Position numbers and translations under genes: made by a program. Source: Thermococcus sp. (GTDB lineage Archaea > Methanobacteriota_B > Thermococci > Thermococcales > Thermococcaceae). Taken from it: DNA of 64,000 nt. Below the pieces are notes generated by a model. The model saw only the letters and a program-made list of their open reading frames with translations. It ran no database searches and was not told where the DNA came from. Location: assembly GCA_027075325.1 (NCBI GenBank), contig JALTBN010000043.1, positions 247,862 through 311,861 on the forward strand. The letters run 5' to 3'. The number at the start of each line of letters is the position of its first letter. Positions within the stretch are counted from its first letter, which is position 1. Shown here piece after piece: positions 39,383 through 48,818 of this stretch.

Positions 39383-40061
39383 GCCTCGTGTAAAGCTCCT
39401 CGTAGGCGTTTATGAGGTCGCCCTTATCGAAGCGGAAGACATCCTTGTCGAGGCTCTTCTTTGTCTCCGCATCCCAGAAGCGGCATGTGTCGGGGCTTAT
39501 CTCGTCCCCGAGGACTATCTCGCCGCGCTCGTTCTTCCCGAACTCGAGCTTGAAATCCACAAGGATTATGCCCCTCCCCCTGAAGTACTCCCTCAGGATT
39601 TCGTTCACATTCAGGGCTATGCGCTCTATCTCCCCGAGCTCCGCCTCGCTTACCCCGAGGATTTTCGCGTGGTAGCGGTTTATCATCGGGTCGTGAAGGG
39701 AATCGTCCTTGTAGTAGAGTTCAACTATCGGTTCAGGCAGTTCCGTGCCCTCCTCAAGGGGCAGGCGTCTCTTCAGACTCCCTGCAACGACGTTCCTCAC
39801 AACGACCTCGAGCGGGTACATCCTGAGCCTCTCGACTATGAGCCTGTTCTCGCCGGCGACCCCTATGAAGTGCGTCTTTATTCCCTTCTCCTCAAGTACC
39901 CTGAACAGGTGGGCGCTTATCTGGGCGTTGAGCCAGCCTTTGCCCCGGAACTGCGCCTTCTTACCCCCATCAAAGGCCGTTACATCGTCCTTGAACTCCA
40001 TTATTACCTTTCCCTCATCGAGTGAGATAACCTTCTTGGCTTTGCCCTCATAAACCTGCAT
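39372..40061 (-). CDS. purC: SAICAR synthetase
   Basis: Joins aspartate to CAIR with ATP. 229 residues starting QVYEGKAKKVISLDEGKVIMEFKDDVTAFDG (the family N-terminus) with VVRNVVAGSLKRRL and VDFKLEFGKNERGEIVLGDEISPDTCRFWD. ATG 40061 follows GGTGAAGCTC. Divergent from purF, with one operator between the two promoters. Confidence 0.96.
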   Translation of the reverse strand: MQVYEGKAKKVISLDEGKVIMEFKDDVTAFDGGKKAQFRGKGWLNAQISAHLFRVLEEKGIKTHFIGVAGENRLIVERLRMYPLEVVVRNVVAGSLKRRLPLEEGTELPEPIVELYYKDDSLHDPMINRYHAKILGVSEAELGEIERIALNVNEILREYFRGRGIILVDFKLEFGKNERGEIVLGDEISPDTCRFWDAETKKSLDKDVFRFDKGDLINAYEELYTRLTG

Positions 40062-40106
40062 GAGCTTCACCATATTTATGTAAAATTTAGGACTATTTAA
40101 GCATTT

Positions 40107-40128
40107 TTTTGCCGTTAAAATGGCAAAA
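40107..40128. promoter_or_regulatory. Candidate purine operator between purC and purF
   Basis: The clearest palindrome: arms TTTTGCCGT and ATGGCAAAA around TAAA (8 of 9 arm match). It is upstream of both TATA elements, CTATTTAAG for purC (40093-40101) and GTTTTTAAAC for purF (about 40139-40148). Confidence 0.7.
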
Positions 40129-40223
40129 CATGAGCAAAGTTTTTAAACATGATTCTCTAAAATTCCACCACTAATTTATCATTCAATTAACAAGTTTAAG
40201 TCAATCGGGGAGCGGGATCAGCG

Positions 40224-41573
40224 ATGAGGGAGAAGTGCGGTATCTTTGCAACGACCTCAGAGAACGCACCAAAGAAGGCCTACTACGCCCTTATTTCCCT
40301 TCAGCACAGGGGGCAGGAGAGCGCCGGTATAAGCATCTGGAGGCACAGGATAAGGACGGTGGCCGGGAGGGGCCTCGTCTCCGAGGTCTTCAGGAACGGT
40401 GAGCTTGCGAAGCTGAAGTCAAACCTCGCGATAGCCCACGTTCGCTACTCGACCTCGGGCTCCCTCACCGAGACCCAGCCGCTTGAGACCTCCTGCTGCG
40501 GGAAGAGGATTGCAGTGGCCCACAACGGAACCCTCACCAACTTCCTGCCGCTAAGGAGGGAGTACGAGAATCGGGAGATTAAATTCCACCACTCCGTCGA
40601 TTCTGAGCTCCTAGGCCTTTCCTTCCTATGGCATCTGAAGGAGAAGGGGGACGAGTTCGAGGCCATGGGGGAGGTCTTTAGGGGAGTTAAAGGTGCCTAT
40701 TCCGTTGCCTTTCTCTTCGATGGGAAGATCCTCGTTGCCAGGGATCCCATTGGTTTCAGGCCCCTGAGCTACGGCGTGGGGGACGGCCACTACTTCGCCT
40801 CCGAGGACTCGGCTTTAAGGCTCTTCGTCGACGAGTCTGAGGGAGGAAGGATAAGGGACGTTAAGCCTGGAGAGGTCTTTCTGCTCGACGGGGAGTCTGT
40901 GGAGAGCAGGATTCTGGCGGAAGAAAGGCATCACGGCTGCGTCTTTGAGTATATATACTTCGCCAGACCCGACAGCACAATCGACGGCGTCAACGTCTAC
41001 TCGGCAAGGGTCAGGATGGGGAGGGAGCTGGCAGAGGAGAGTCCCGCCGAGGGTGACGTCGTGATAGCGGTTCCCGATTCTGGAAGGGCCGCCGCACTGG
41101 GCTTCTCCCAGGTCAGCGGGATACCCTACGCGGAGGGGCTCATAAAGAACCGATACATAGGGAGGACATTCATAACCCCCGGCCAGTTCTACCGCGAACT
41201 CAAGGTCAGGCTCAAGCTTTCCCCGGTCAGGGAAGTCGTGAGCAGGAAGCGCGTAGTCCTCGTTGACGACTCAATAGTGCGGGGCACGACTATGAGGAGA
41301 ATCGTTGCGATGCTCAGGAGGGCGGGGGCGAGAGAGGTGCACGTCAGGATAGCGTCGCCGCCGATAAGGCACCCGTGCTACATGGGCGTGGACATACCGA
41401 CGAGGCACGAGCTCATAGCGGCCTTCGGAAGCGTGAAAAAAGTCGAAGGGAGCATAGGGGCAGACAGCCTGGCCTATCTGAGCGTCGATGGACTGAAAAG
41501 GGCCGTTGGAAGGGAAGACCTCTGCATGGCCTGTCTCACCGGCGAGTACCCTGAGTGGGCGTTCAGGTTCTAA
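40224..41573 (+). CDS. purF: Amidophosphoribosyltransferase
   Basis: First step of purine synthesis: PRPP and glutamine to phosphoribosylamine. 449 residues. Cys5 in [10 protein letters not shown] is the Ntn nucleophile after removal of a very short propeptide. The glutaminase domain includes [11 protein letters not shown] and AHVRYSTSG; the PRPP site is [28 protein letters not shown] near the end contributes to the [4Fe-4S] type seen in Bacillus enzymes ([14 protein letters not shown] [13 protein letters not shown] present). It overlaps the formate dehydrogenase end by 11 bases. Confidence 0.96.
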   Translation: MREKCGIFATTSENAPKKAYYALISLQHRGQESAGISIWRHRIRTVAGRGLVSEVFRNGELAKLKSNLAIAHVRYSTSGSLTETQPLETSCCGKRIAVAHNGTLTNFLPLRREYENREIKFHHSVDSELLGLSFLWHLKEKGDEFEAMGEVFRGVKGAYSVAFLFDGKILVARDPIGFRPLSYGVGDGHYFASEDSALRLFVDESEGGRIRDVKPGEVFLLDGESVESRILAEERHHGCVFEYIYFARPDSTIDGVNVYSARVRMGRELAEESPAEGDVVIAVPDSGRAAALGFSQVSGIPYAEGLIKNRYIGRTFITPGQFYRELKVRLKLSPVREVVSRKRVVLVDDSIVRGTTMRRIVAMLRRAGAREVHVRIASPPIRHPCYMGVDIPTRHELIAAFGSVKKVEGSIGADSLAYLSVDGLKRAVGREDLCMACLTGEYPEWAFRF

Positions 41574-43548
41574 CCTTCCTCACCCTGCACGCTGAAAACT
41601 TAAACTCCGGCGTTCCGGCCTTGTTTAGGGCCGAACTGGTGAGTCTGTTCGCCTTGAAGTGGAAGGGAACTGCTATAACTCCCTCAGGGACACCGCCAAC
41701 CTTCGCGCGCATTCTTATCCTCCCGCACCTCGTCTCTAACTCCACCCAGTCCCCATCGGCAATTCCAAGCCTCTCTGCGTCCTTCTCGCTAATCAGCGCC
41801 CTCGGCTCGCCCATGAGCTTAACGAGCGAGGGACTCCTGAGCGTCATCTCCCCCGTGTTGTAGTGGCCGATCAGCCTCACCGTGGTGAGCACGAAGGGAT
41901 AGTCCTTATCCGGCACCTCCCAGGGGCCTATCTGTTCGACCGCCATCAGCCTGGCCTTCCCGTCCGGCGTGGCGAACTCCCACGTGTGGAGCCTCTTTTT
42001 CGGCAGGAATATCCCGTCCGAGTTCTTCAGCTCTTCAACACTCCTCTCCTCAAGCTCTGGAAAGAGTCTGAAGTACTCCGCGGTTATTTCCTCCACAGAG
42101 GAATAGTTAAAGCCACTGAGGCCGAGTGCCCTTCCGAGCATCGTCAGAATCTCCCAGTCGGGCTTTGAATCGGCGTGGGGTTCGCAGACCCTCTCGCTCC
42201 ACTGGATCCTCCTCTCGCTGTTCATGTAGCTCCCGCTCTTCTCGCAGAAGGCCGAGGCCGGGAGAAGGTAGTGGGCGTATCTTGAAGTCCGCGTCGGGAA
42301 GACGTCCTGCACAACGAGGAGGTCGAGCTTTTTCAGGGCTTTTCTAACCTGGGCAAAGTCGGCTTCGCTGACGGCCGGATTCTCGCCCATTATGTAGAGC
42401 GCCCTAACGTCCCCGCTCTCTATTGCTTCCCAAAGCTCAGTCAGATAGAGGCCCCTCTCCGTAGGGAGGTCATCAACGCCCCAGAGCGAGGCGACGCGCT
42501 TCCTGAAGCGTTCATCGGTAAGCGGAACGTAGCCGGGAAGAAACTCGCTCAGGGCGCCCAGGTAGGCCGCTCCTTGGACGTTGTTCTGACCGCGCATGGG
42601 ATAGAGGCCGCCGCGCTCGCCGATGTAGCCGAGGAGAAGTGCTAGGTCAACCACTGCCAAGACGTTTTCCACACCCGAAACGTGGTGGGTTAAGCCCATT
42701 CCCCACATTATTGCCCCACTGCCAGCGAGGGCGAAGATCCTGGCGACTTTCTCTATCGTCTCAGCTGGAATTCCCGTTATCCTCTCCGCGTACTTTGGAG
42801 TGTATTTCATAACCGCCATCTTGACCTCTGAAAAACCGCTCGTCCGCGAGCGGACGAACTCCCCATCGTAAAACTCCTCGCGAATTATCACGTTCATCAT
42901 GGCGTTGGCCAGGGCTATGTCTGTTCCCGGCCGTATTACGAGGCGATAGTCGGCGAAGGCCATCGTTCTGGTCTCCCTGACGTCAACGACAATGATTTTA
43001 GCCCCTTTCCTCTTTGCTCTCAGGATGTAGTCCATGATGACTGGATGCGTTTCGGCCGGATTGTAGCCCCAAATGAGGATTGCCCCAAAGTTCTCAAGAT
43101 CCCCGTAGGGGTTGGTCTGGGCACCGGCACCGACTGTCATCTTGAGGGCGTGAACGCTCGCCTCATGGCAGAGCCTCGCGCAGTTGTCGATGTTGTTGGT
43201 TCCGAAAAGCCGGGCGATCTTCTGGAGGAGGTAGTTCTCCTCATTGCTGACCTTCGAGGACGCTAAAAAGGCCACCGCGTCAGGGCCGTAAAGCACGCGG
43301 ATTTCGAGGAGCTTACCTGCTATCTCGTCAATCGCGACACCCCAGCTCACCGGAACCATCGCCGAACCGACCCTCTTGAGGGGTCGTTTAAGCCTGTTCT
43401 TTGAGAGAACGAACTCCGTCGCGTGGAGGCCCTTGGGGCAGAGCTTCCCCCTGTTCGGTTCTCCGGGATAAGGCTTTACCCGCAGGGTTTTTTCATCTAT
43501 GAGTAGCTTACAGCCAAAGCCGCAGAACGGACACACCACTGCTTTCAT
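41563..43548 (-). CDS. fdhA: Formate dehydrogenase alpha subunit (molybdo/tungstopterin)
   Basis: 661 residues. The N-terminal [4Fe-4S] cluster has Cys6, 9, 13 and 37 (CPFCGFGC and KLCPKG). The metal ligand is Cys127 in [10 protein letters not shown], the position that is selenocysteine in some formate dehydrogenases; no TGA is present. [16 protein letters not shown] and [32 protein letters not shown] are bis-pterin-binding regions. No Tat signal, so cytoplasmic. No electron-transfer subunits adjoin it. ATG 43548 follows GGTGGATTAGT; TATA TTTTATATT lies near 43588. Confidence 0.9.
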   Translation of the reverse strand: MKAVVCPFCGFGCKLLIDEKTLRVKPYPGEPNRGKLCPKGLHATEFVLSKNRLKRPLKRVGSAMVPVSWGVAIDEIAGKLLEIRVLYGPDAVAFLASSKVSNEENYLLQKIARLFGTNNIDNCARLCHEASVHALKMTVGAGAQTNPYGDLENFGAILIWGYNPAETHPVIMDYILRAKRKGAKIIVVDVRETRTMAFADYRLVIRPGTDIALANAMMNVIIREEFYDGEFVRSRTSGFSEVKMAVMKYTPKYAERITGIPAETIEKVARIFALAGSGAIMWGMGLTHHVSGVENVLAVVDLALLLGYIGERGGLYPMRGQNNVQGAAYLGALSEFLPGYVPLTDERFRKRVASLWGVDDLPTERGLYLTELWEAIESGDVRALYIMGENPAVSEADFAQVRKALKKLDLLVVQDVFPTRTSRYAHYLLPASAFCEKSGSYMNSERRIQWSERVCEPHADSKPDWEILTMLGRALGLSGFNYSSVEEITAEYFRLFPELEERSVEELKNSDGIFLPKKRLHTWEFATPDGKARLMAVEQIGPWEVPDKDYPFVLTTVRLIGHYNTGEMTLRSPSLVKLMGEPRALISEKDAERLGIADGDWVELETRCGRIRMRAKVGGVPEGVIAVPFHFKANRLTSSALNKAGTPEFKFSACRVRKVRT

Positions 43549-43672
43549 ACTAATCCACCTTGCTGGCGTGAGCGGTGTAAAAAATATAAAAGTCTTTTGG
43601 ATAGAATTGAGTGGAATTTGTCAATTACAACTGTGGCCTAGCGAGCTTATTGGTGCTGACGTTGATGCCAGT

Positions 43673-44266
43673 TTATATAACATTTCCCAAAAAGTATTCG
43701 TGAACCCTGGTATCTTCAGTCAGCTCTGGATGGAATTCGAGGCCAATCAGGTTGTCCTGCTCGACGCCCACAACTCTGTCCCCGAGCCACGCTATCGGCT
43801 TTACCCTGTCGCTTAAAAGCTCAACTATCCTCGGGGCACGGATGAAGACGCCCGTGAATGGCTCGTCGCTGAAGGCGAGCTTTACGGGAGCTTCAAAGCT
43901 GTCCACTTGTCTGCCGTAGGCGTTTCTATTAACGCGAACGTCGAGGAGGGCCAAAAACTTCTGCTCCGAGGTGGCACCGATTACCTCCTTTGAGAGCATT
44001 ATCAAACCCGCGCAGGTGCCCATTATCGGGAGCCCTTCCTCGCCGAGCTTCCTGACGGGTTCAAGGAGGCCGTTCTCCACCATGAGCCTTGATATCGTCG
44101 TGCTCTCCCCGCCGGGGATTATTATCGCGGATATGCCTTCGAGTTGCTCCGGCTTTCTGAGCCAGACCACCTCACCGGAAACGCCGAGGTTTTCTAGGGC
44201 TTTCTTGGCCGCATCTATGTGCTCGCTGACGTCGCCCTGGAGGCCTATGACGCCTACCTTGACCAT
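43673..44266 (-). CDS. pdxT: PLP synthase glutaminase subunit
   Basis: Glutaminase that feeds ammonia to PdxS. 197 residues, VKVGVIGLQGDVSEHIDAAKKA start; catalytic Cys in IMGTCAGLIMLSKE and His/Glu in LEFHPELTEDTRVH; IIPGGESTTISRLM is the oxyanion region. ATG 44266 follows GGTGGTCGG. It follows pdxS by 33 bases, forming one operon. Confidence 0.95.
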   Translation of the reverse strand: MVKVGVIGLQGDVSEHIDAAKKALENLGVSGEVVWLRKPEQLEGISAIIIPGGESTTISRLMVENGLLEPVRKLGEEGLPIMGTCAGLIMLSKEVIGATSEQKFLALLDVRVNRNAYGRQVDSFEAPVKLAFSDEPFTGVFIRAPRIVELLSDRVKPIAWLGDRVVGVEQDNLIGLEFHPELTEDTRVHEYFLGNVI

Positions 44267-44299
44267 TCCGACCACCCCAAATTAAACAGAAAAGAGGGG

Positions 44300-45307
44300 T
44301 CAGACGCCCCTCTCCTCGAGGCGGACTTCGAGCTCCTCTATCTCCTGACCGTGCATGGGCTCGCCGATCTCCTTGCTTATCTCCACGAGGACATCCGGCT
44401 CGTCCCAGTGGTTCACGGCCTCGACTATTGCCCTCGCCATCTTCGGAGGGTTGGAGCTCTTGAAGATTCCAGAACCGACGAAGACGCCGTCCATACCCAT
44501 CTGCATCATCAAAGCCGCATCTGCCGGAGTGGCAACGCCACCAGCCGCGAAGTTGACAACGGGAAGCCTTCCGAGCTTCTTTATCTCAAGGAGAACCTTG
44601 TAGAGTCCCTCAACGATCTCGCGGTAGGTGTAGTGGCCGTAGATCGGCTCGTTCTCAAGCACCTGCTTCGGGAGACCGCTTATCTCCCTTATCTCAAAGG
44701 CAAGCCGGAGGTAAGGCTCCGCGAACTTCTCGGCAACGCCGTAGACCTGCTCGTCCGTCATGCGCTGGAGGAGGGCTATGTTGTCCTTGAGAAGGCGAAC
44801 GTGCCTGACAGCCTCGACGATGTTCCCGGTTCCGGCCTCGCCCTTCGTCCTCATCATGGCCGCGCCTTCCCAGATTCTCCTGACGGCCTCGCCGAGGTTT
44901 CTGTTGCCGCAGACGAACGGAACGTTGAACTCGCGCTTGTCGATGTGGAAGTAGGGGTCCGACGGAGTGAGAACCTCGCTCTCGTCTATCATATCAACAC
45001 CTAAAGCTTCCAGGATTTTCGCCTCTGCAACGTGACCGATCCTGACCTTGGCCATCACGGGGATAGTTACTGCATCCATAATCTCCTGGATCTTCTCTAT
45101 CGGCGCCATCCTGGCAACGCCACCGGCCTTCCTGATGTCGGCCGGAACGCGGTGGAGCGCCATAACTGAGACGGCCCCGGCCTCTTCAGCAATTCTCGCC
45201 TGTTCGGCGTTGGTGACGTCCATTATGACGCCGCCCTTCACCATCTTGGCGAAGCCCCTCTTGAGCCTCTCGGTGCCCTTAGCCTCGATAATATCAAGCT
45301 TTCCCAT
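44300..45307 (-). CDS. pdxS: PLP synthase lyase subunit
   Basis: TIM-barrel enzyme building pyridoxal phosphate from ribose 5-phosphate, glyceraldehyde 3-phosphate and ammonia. 335 residues, with the long insert typical of archaeal PdxS ([24 protein letters not shown]). [38 protein letters not shown] and [22 protein letters not shown] are family signatures. ATG 45307 after GGTGATAGT; TATA GCTTATATC near 45355-45363. The upstream in-frame 21 codons lie in the promoter and are not used. Confidence 0.96.
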   Translation of the reverse strand: MGKLDIIEAKGTERLKRGFAKMVKGGVIMDVTNAEQARIAEEAGAVSVMALHRVPADIRKAGGVARMAPIEKIQEIMDAVTIPVMAKVRIGHVAEAKILEALGVDMIDESEVLTPSDPYFHIDKREFNVPFVCGNRNLGEAVRRIWEGAAMMRTKGEAGTGNIVEAVRHVRLLKDNIALLQRMTDEQVYGVAEKFAEPYLRLAFEIREISGLPKQVLENEPIYGHYTYREIVEGLYKVLLEIKKLGRLPVVNFAAGGVATPADAALMMQMGMDGVFVGSGIFKSSNPPKMARAIVEAVNHWDEPDVLVEISKEIGEPMHGQEIEELEVRLEERGV

Positions 45308-45424
45308 ACTATCACCCCATCCGTTTTCCTTCAGATTGTGATTTGAAGAGGGAGATATAAGCCTTTCCACCCTCCCAAAGCATAGGGGGAGAGACCGTTA
45401 CTCCTCAGAGAATAAGCACCGAAC

Positions 45425-45458
45425 ACCCAAGGCGGCCCAAAAGAAAAATTGGAGGACC
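45425..45458 (-). terminator. Terminator after nadC
   Basis: On the minus strand, CCTCCAATTTTTCTTTTGGG follows the nadC stop within 20 bases, an archaeal T-rich terminator. Confidence 0.45.
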
Positions 45459-46292
45459 TTAAGCCCTCCCAATTACCTCAAGGCTCACGTCGAAGTTCTT
45501 CACAGAGTGGGTTAGATAGCCAAGGCTTATGACATCGATATCGAGCTTCGCGTACTCCTCTATGTTCTTGGGCGTTATCCCCCCTGAGACCTCGATTTTA
45601 ACCCTATCCCGGAGGCCCTCGCGCTTTAGAGCCTCAAGGGTCTCCGCTATCTCCCCCGGCGTCATGTTGTCAAGCATGACCACGTCGGCCCCCGCTTTGG
45701 CGGCTTTAACTGCGTCATCGAGGCTCTCGACCTCGACCTCAATGACCTTGTAAACGCTGAAGGCCTTCGCGCGCCTTATCGCTTCCTCAAGCGGAACCAG
45801 GGCAAGGTGGTTGTCCTTTATGAGTATCGCGTCACTGAGGGAGAACCTGTGGGGCTCGCTGCCGCCTATGAGGAGCGCCCTCTTGTCGAGGGGCTTGAGG
45901 AGGGTCTTCCTCGTGCCTGCCACCCTGACGTTGGGGTTGACGGCCCTGACCTTCTCAGTCAGCCTCCTCACCTCGGTGGCAATGCCGCTCATCCTGCCCA
46001 TTACGTTTAACGCGGTTCTCTCGACGAGGAGGAGCGAGCGAGCGTTTCCCTCAAGTTCGAGGATGACGTCGCCCTTCCTAACCTCCTTGCCGTCGCGCTT
46101 CTTAACCTCAACTGCAACCCCAAAGTGCTCGAAGAGTACCTTAGCTTCCTCAACACCGGCGATAACGCCATCGGCCTTCGCTATGATGACGGCCTTTGCC
46201 TTAACGTCCTCTGGAATAACCGCCTCGCTCGTGACATCGCCGAAGGGCGCATCCTCCTGGATGAACCTGAGCAGATAATCAAGCGAAACCAT
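45459..46292 (-). CDS. nadC: Nicotinate-nucleotide pyrophosphorylase
   Basis: Quinolinate phosphoribosyltransferase, third step of de novo NAD synthesis. 277 residues: LLRFIQEDAPFGDVTSEAV, RTALNVMGRMSGIAT, VAGTRKTLLKPLDKRALLIGG, IEVEVESLDDAVKAAKAGADVVMLDNMTP and EVSGGITPKNIEEYA. ATG 46292 follows GGTGAGAG; the 31 codons upstream are non-coding. Shared motif GTTTGGGCAC at 46343-46352 upstream. Confidence 0.96.
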   Translation of the reverse strand: MVSLDYLLRFIQEDAPFGDVTSEAVIPEDVKAKAVIIAKADGVIAGVEEAKVLFEHFGVAVEVKKRDGKEVRKGDVILELEGNARSLLLVERTALNVMGRMSGIATEVRRLTEKVRAVNPNVRVAGTRKTLLKPLDKRALLIGGSEPHRFSLSDAILIKDNHLALVPLEEAIRRAKAFSVYKVIEVEVESLDDAVKAAKAGADVVMLDNMTPGEIAETLEALKREGLRDRVKIEVSGGITPKNIEEYAKLDIDVISLGYLTHSVKNFDVSLEVIGRA

Positions 46293-46342
46293 TCTCTCAC
46301 CTCCATCCCGAACTGGAAATTGGACTTTATTTCGCTTTCCCT

Positions 46343-46352
46343 GTTTGGGCAC
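46343..46352 (-). promoter_or_regulatory. Shared NAD-gene promoter motif at nadC
   Basis: GTTTGGGCAC on the plus strand, identical to the ten bases upstream of nadB (50216-50225) and 8 of 10 with nadA (48623-48632). It lies just upstream of the TATA-like AAATAAAG of nadC. Confidence 0.4.
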
Positions 46353-46411
46353 CACTCCCCGTGAAAGAATGCCTTTTATTCTCAAAGGTGTAGATTCAAT
46401 GGGGAAGTATC

Positions 46412-47656
46412 ATGATAAAGAAAGCCGTCATCCCCATAGGGGGCGAGGCGACCCGCCTTAGACCCCTCACGATAGAGACATCGAAGGGCCTCGTAAGGCT
46501 CCTCAACAAGCCTATCCTCGAACACTCGATTCTGAATCTGGCAAAGGACGGTATAGAAGAGGTATATCTCGGTGTTAAGGGTTATGTCAACTACACCTCC
46601 CTCTTCGACTACTTCCGCGAGGGCTACTGGCTCAAAAAGAAGTACGGGCTTGAGAACGAGGTGAGGATCCGCTACATGCCGCGCTACGAGAGCACCACCA
46701 ACGGCGACGCCGTATGGTACACGATGCAGTACTACGGCATAAACGAACCGGTGGTGGTGATCCAGGGCGACAACATCTACCAGCTTAACGTCCAGGAGAT
46801 GTTCGAGTGGCACAGGAAGAAAAAGGCCTTCATGACGATAGCGCTCCAGCGCGTTGAGGACGTTACGGGCTTCGGCGTTGCAAAGATTGACGACGACTAC
46901 AGGATAGAGTACTTCGTCGAGAAGCCCGGGCCCGAGGAGGCCCCAAGCAACCTGGCGAATACGGGCATATACATCCTCTCGGAGAACTTCTGGGAGTTCC
47001 TCGAGGAGGACTGGGCGAAGGAGATGAGGGAGAGGAAAGCCCTCGACTTCGGAGGTGATATAATTCCCGCCCTCATAGAGCACGGCTACGACGTCTACGG
47101 CTACCCGATGGACGGCTACTGGTTTGACGTTGGGACGCCGGAGCGCTATCTTAACGCGGCCATGTACCTGCTTCACCATCTCACCCCTGAGGACATGGAT
47201 GCGGTGGAGGTAACCAGGGACGTCTACATGCAGGGGAAATCAGAGATGTCGGAGAACCTGAGGAGAAAGATCAGGGACGCGATAAAGCGCGGTGAGCTTC
47301 TTGTTGAGGGCAAGGTCCTCCTTGGAAGACATATCTCGATTGGGCGGGCGACTGCTCTTGAGGATGCCATAATAGACAACTACTCGGTAATCGGGAGGAG
47401 GTGCGAGATCCTACACTCGGTGGTTATGGACAGGGCAAAGCTCGGAGACAACGTGAGGATAATGAACTCCATCATAGGCCGACACGTCGAGATAGGCGAC
47501 AACGTGAGGATAGTCAACTCGGTGATAGGGGACAACGCTGTGATAAGCGACAACGTGAGGATGTACAACGTCAAGATATGGCCCCATGAGTTCGTGGAGA
47601 CGGGGGCAACTCTGGAGCACTACACGGTCCGGAGCGTCAGGACTCAGAAGGGGTAA
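46412..47656 (+). CDS. Sugar-1-phosphate nucleotidyltransferase
   Basis: 414 residues. N-terminal nucleotidyltransferase: IPIGGEATRLRPLTIETSKGLVRLLNKPILEH (variant of GGxGTRLxPLT), VVVIQGDNIYQ and GYWFDVGTPERYLNA. A C-terminal left-handed beta-helix of hexapeptide repeats follows (IIDNYSVIGRRCEILHSVVMDRAKLGDNVRIMNSIIGRH...), about residues 305-395. The family makes NDP-sugars such as GDP-mannose or dTDP/UDP-glucose; the base and sugar cannot be fixed from sequence. Note Gly-Gly-Glu-Ala instead of the usual Gly-x-Gly-Thr in the loop. Confidence 0.88.
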   Translation: MIKKAVIPIGGEATRLRPLTIETSKGLVRLLNKPILEHSILNLAKDGIEEVYLGVKGYVNYTSLFDYFREGYWLKKKYGLENEVRIRYMPRYESTTNGDAVWYTMQYYGINEPVVVIQGDNIYQLNVQEMFEWHRKKKAFMTIALQRVEDVTGFGVAKIDDDYRIEYFVEKPGPEEAPSNLANTGIYILSENFWEFLEEDWAKEMRERKALDFGGDIIPALIEHGYDVYGYPMDGYWFDVGTPERYLNAAMYLLHHLTPEDMDAVEVTRDVYMQGKSEMSENLRRKIRDAIKRGELLVEGKVLLGRHISIGRATALEDAIIDNYSVIGRRCEILHSVVMDRAKLGDNVRIMNSIIGRHVEIGDNVRIVNSVIGDNAVISDNVRMYNVKIWPHEFVETGATLEHYTVRSVRTQKG

Positions 47657-47666
47657 AAAGAAAAGG

Positions 47667-48575
47667 TCAGCTGAGCTCCAGCATCCTCTCTATCGCCTTT
47701 CTCGCCTTCTCCGCTATCTCCTCAGGAACCTCGACGGCGTACTTCATGTCCCTGAGCGATTCGTAGACGTGCTGGAGCGTTATCGCCTTCATTCCGATGC
47801 AGGTGGCATCTTCCCTTGCGGGGTGGAACTTGACCTCCGGATGCAGCTTCCGGAGGCGGTAGACCATCTCCCTCTCGGTAAAGACCACCCACTCATTCCA
47901 CTCCGGGGCGCGCCTTATCATCCCGCCGGTCGAGACGATTATATCAGCCTCCTCCTGAACTTCCGGCTCGCACTCCGGGTGAACCATCAGCTTGGCATTG
48001 GGATAGAGCCTCCTAGCGCGCTCGACGTCCTCAACGGTGAACTTCCTGTGGACGTAGCAGTGCCCGTACTCGGGGACGGGGATGACCTTCTTTCCGGTCT
48101 CCCTTGCCACGTAGCTGGCCAGGTTCTTGTCCGGCCCGAAGATGATGACGTCAGAGTCGAGCTTCTCAACCACCCTGACGGCGTTGGCGGAGGTGACCGT
48201 CACATCCGCGAGGGCTTTTGTATCTGCGGTCGTGTTGACGTAGAGCACAACCGGGGCGTCGGGGTATTTCTTCTTCGCTTCTATGATGTGCTCCGGCCTT
48301 AGCATGTTGGCCATCGCGCACGTGGCCCCCCTCGTTGGCAGGAGAACGGTCTTTTCTGGATTGAGGATTTTAGCGGTTTCCGCCATGAAGTCGACGCCGG
48401 CAAAGACTATCACGTCAGCGTCAACGTTAACCGCTTTCCTCGCCAGTTCCAGGCTGTCCCCCAAAAAGTCGGCTATGTCCTGAACCTCCGGCAGCTGATA
48501 GTTGTGGGCCATGATTATCGCGTTTCGCTCCTCCTTGAGCCGGTTTATCTCCTCCACGAGATTCTCACGTTCCAT
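47667..48575 (-). CDS. nadA: Quinolinate synthase
   Basis: [4Fe-4S] enzyme condensing iminoaspartate and dihydroxyacetone phosphate to quinolinate. 302 residues. Cluster cysteines appear in [23 protein letters not shown] and [37 protein letters not shown] and [15 protein letters not shown] are signatures. ATG 48575 follows GGGGTGAGA. The ribosome site lies in a perfect inverted repeat at 48578-48598. Confidence 0.96.
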   Translation of the reverse strand: MERENLVEEINRLKEERNAIIMAHNYQLPEVQDIADFLGDSLELARKAVNVDADVIVFAGVDFMAETAKILNPEKTVLLPTRGATCAMANMLRPEHIIEAKKKYPDAPVVLYVNTTADTKALADVTVTSANAVRVVEKLDSDVIIFGPDKNLASYVARETGKKVIPVPEYGHCYVHRKFTVEDVERARRLYPNAKLMVHPECEPEVQEEADIIVSTGGMIRRAPEWNEWVVFTEREMVYRLRKLHPEVKFHPAREDATCIGMKAITLQHVYESLRDMKYAVEVPEEIAEKARKAIERMLELS

Positions 48576-48577
48576 AA

Positions 48578-48598
48578 TCTCACCCCTCTTGGGTGAGA
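48578..48598 (-). promoter_or_regulatory. Palindrome overlapping the nadA start region
   Basis: TCTCACCC, five bases, GGGTGAGA: eight-base perfect arms. TATA TTTTAACG (48612-48619) puts the transcript start at about 48590, inside it. It could be an operator, or if transcribed a stem hiding the ribosome site. Confidence 0.45.
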
Positions 48599-48622
48599 AT
48601 AAAGGGGGTGCGTTAAAAGGGT

Positions 48623-48632
48623 TTTTGGACAC
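48623..48632 (-). promoter_or_regulatory. Shared NAD-gene promoter motif at nadA (weaker)
   Basis: TTTTGGACAC, 8 of 10 with the nadC and nadB copies, directly upstream of the nadA TATA. Confidence 0.3.
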
Positions 48633-48638
48633 CTTTGG

Positions 48639-48818
48639 TTAAGCTCCGGCTGTGAGCATCGACTGGAGTTCCTCTTTTTCGGTCTCCCTGAGGAGCAGTG
48701 CCTCAATGCCCATCTTTCTCGAATGCAGGGCCATTTTCTCGTCGTCCGTTGTTAAAACCGCACCCTCAATCACCGCGAGGGCCATGAAGTAGCAGTCAAA
48801 GCCTGCACCGCCCGTCAA
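48639..48818 (-). pseudogene. C-terminal fragment of a PIN-domain protein
   Basis: A 59-codon frame (possible TTG 48818) encodes GFDCYFMALAVIEGAVLTTDDEKMA and IEALLLRETEKEELQSML, which matches the last part of a PIN nuclease with its third and fourth acidic residues. The first two thirds, including the N-terminal Asp, are missing; upstream in this frame lies the nadB coding region. Probably the tail of a decayed vapC-like gene between nadB and nadA. Confidence 0.5.

Noticed and set aside
42801..43200. Selenocysteine in the formate dehydrogenase
   Set aside because: The ligand codon at residue 127 encodes Cys and no in-frame TGA or SECIS-like stem is seen.
45308..45370. Longer N-terminus of PdxS
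   Set aside because: The extra in-frame codons contain the TATA element and the true ribosome site of ATG 45307.
46382..47179. 265-codon frame opposite the nucleotidyltransferase
   Set aside because: Antisense artefact; His/Val-rich translation without motif.
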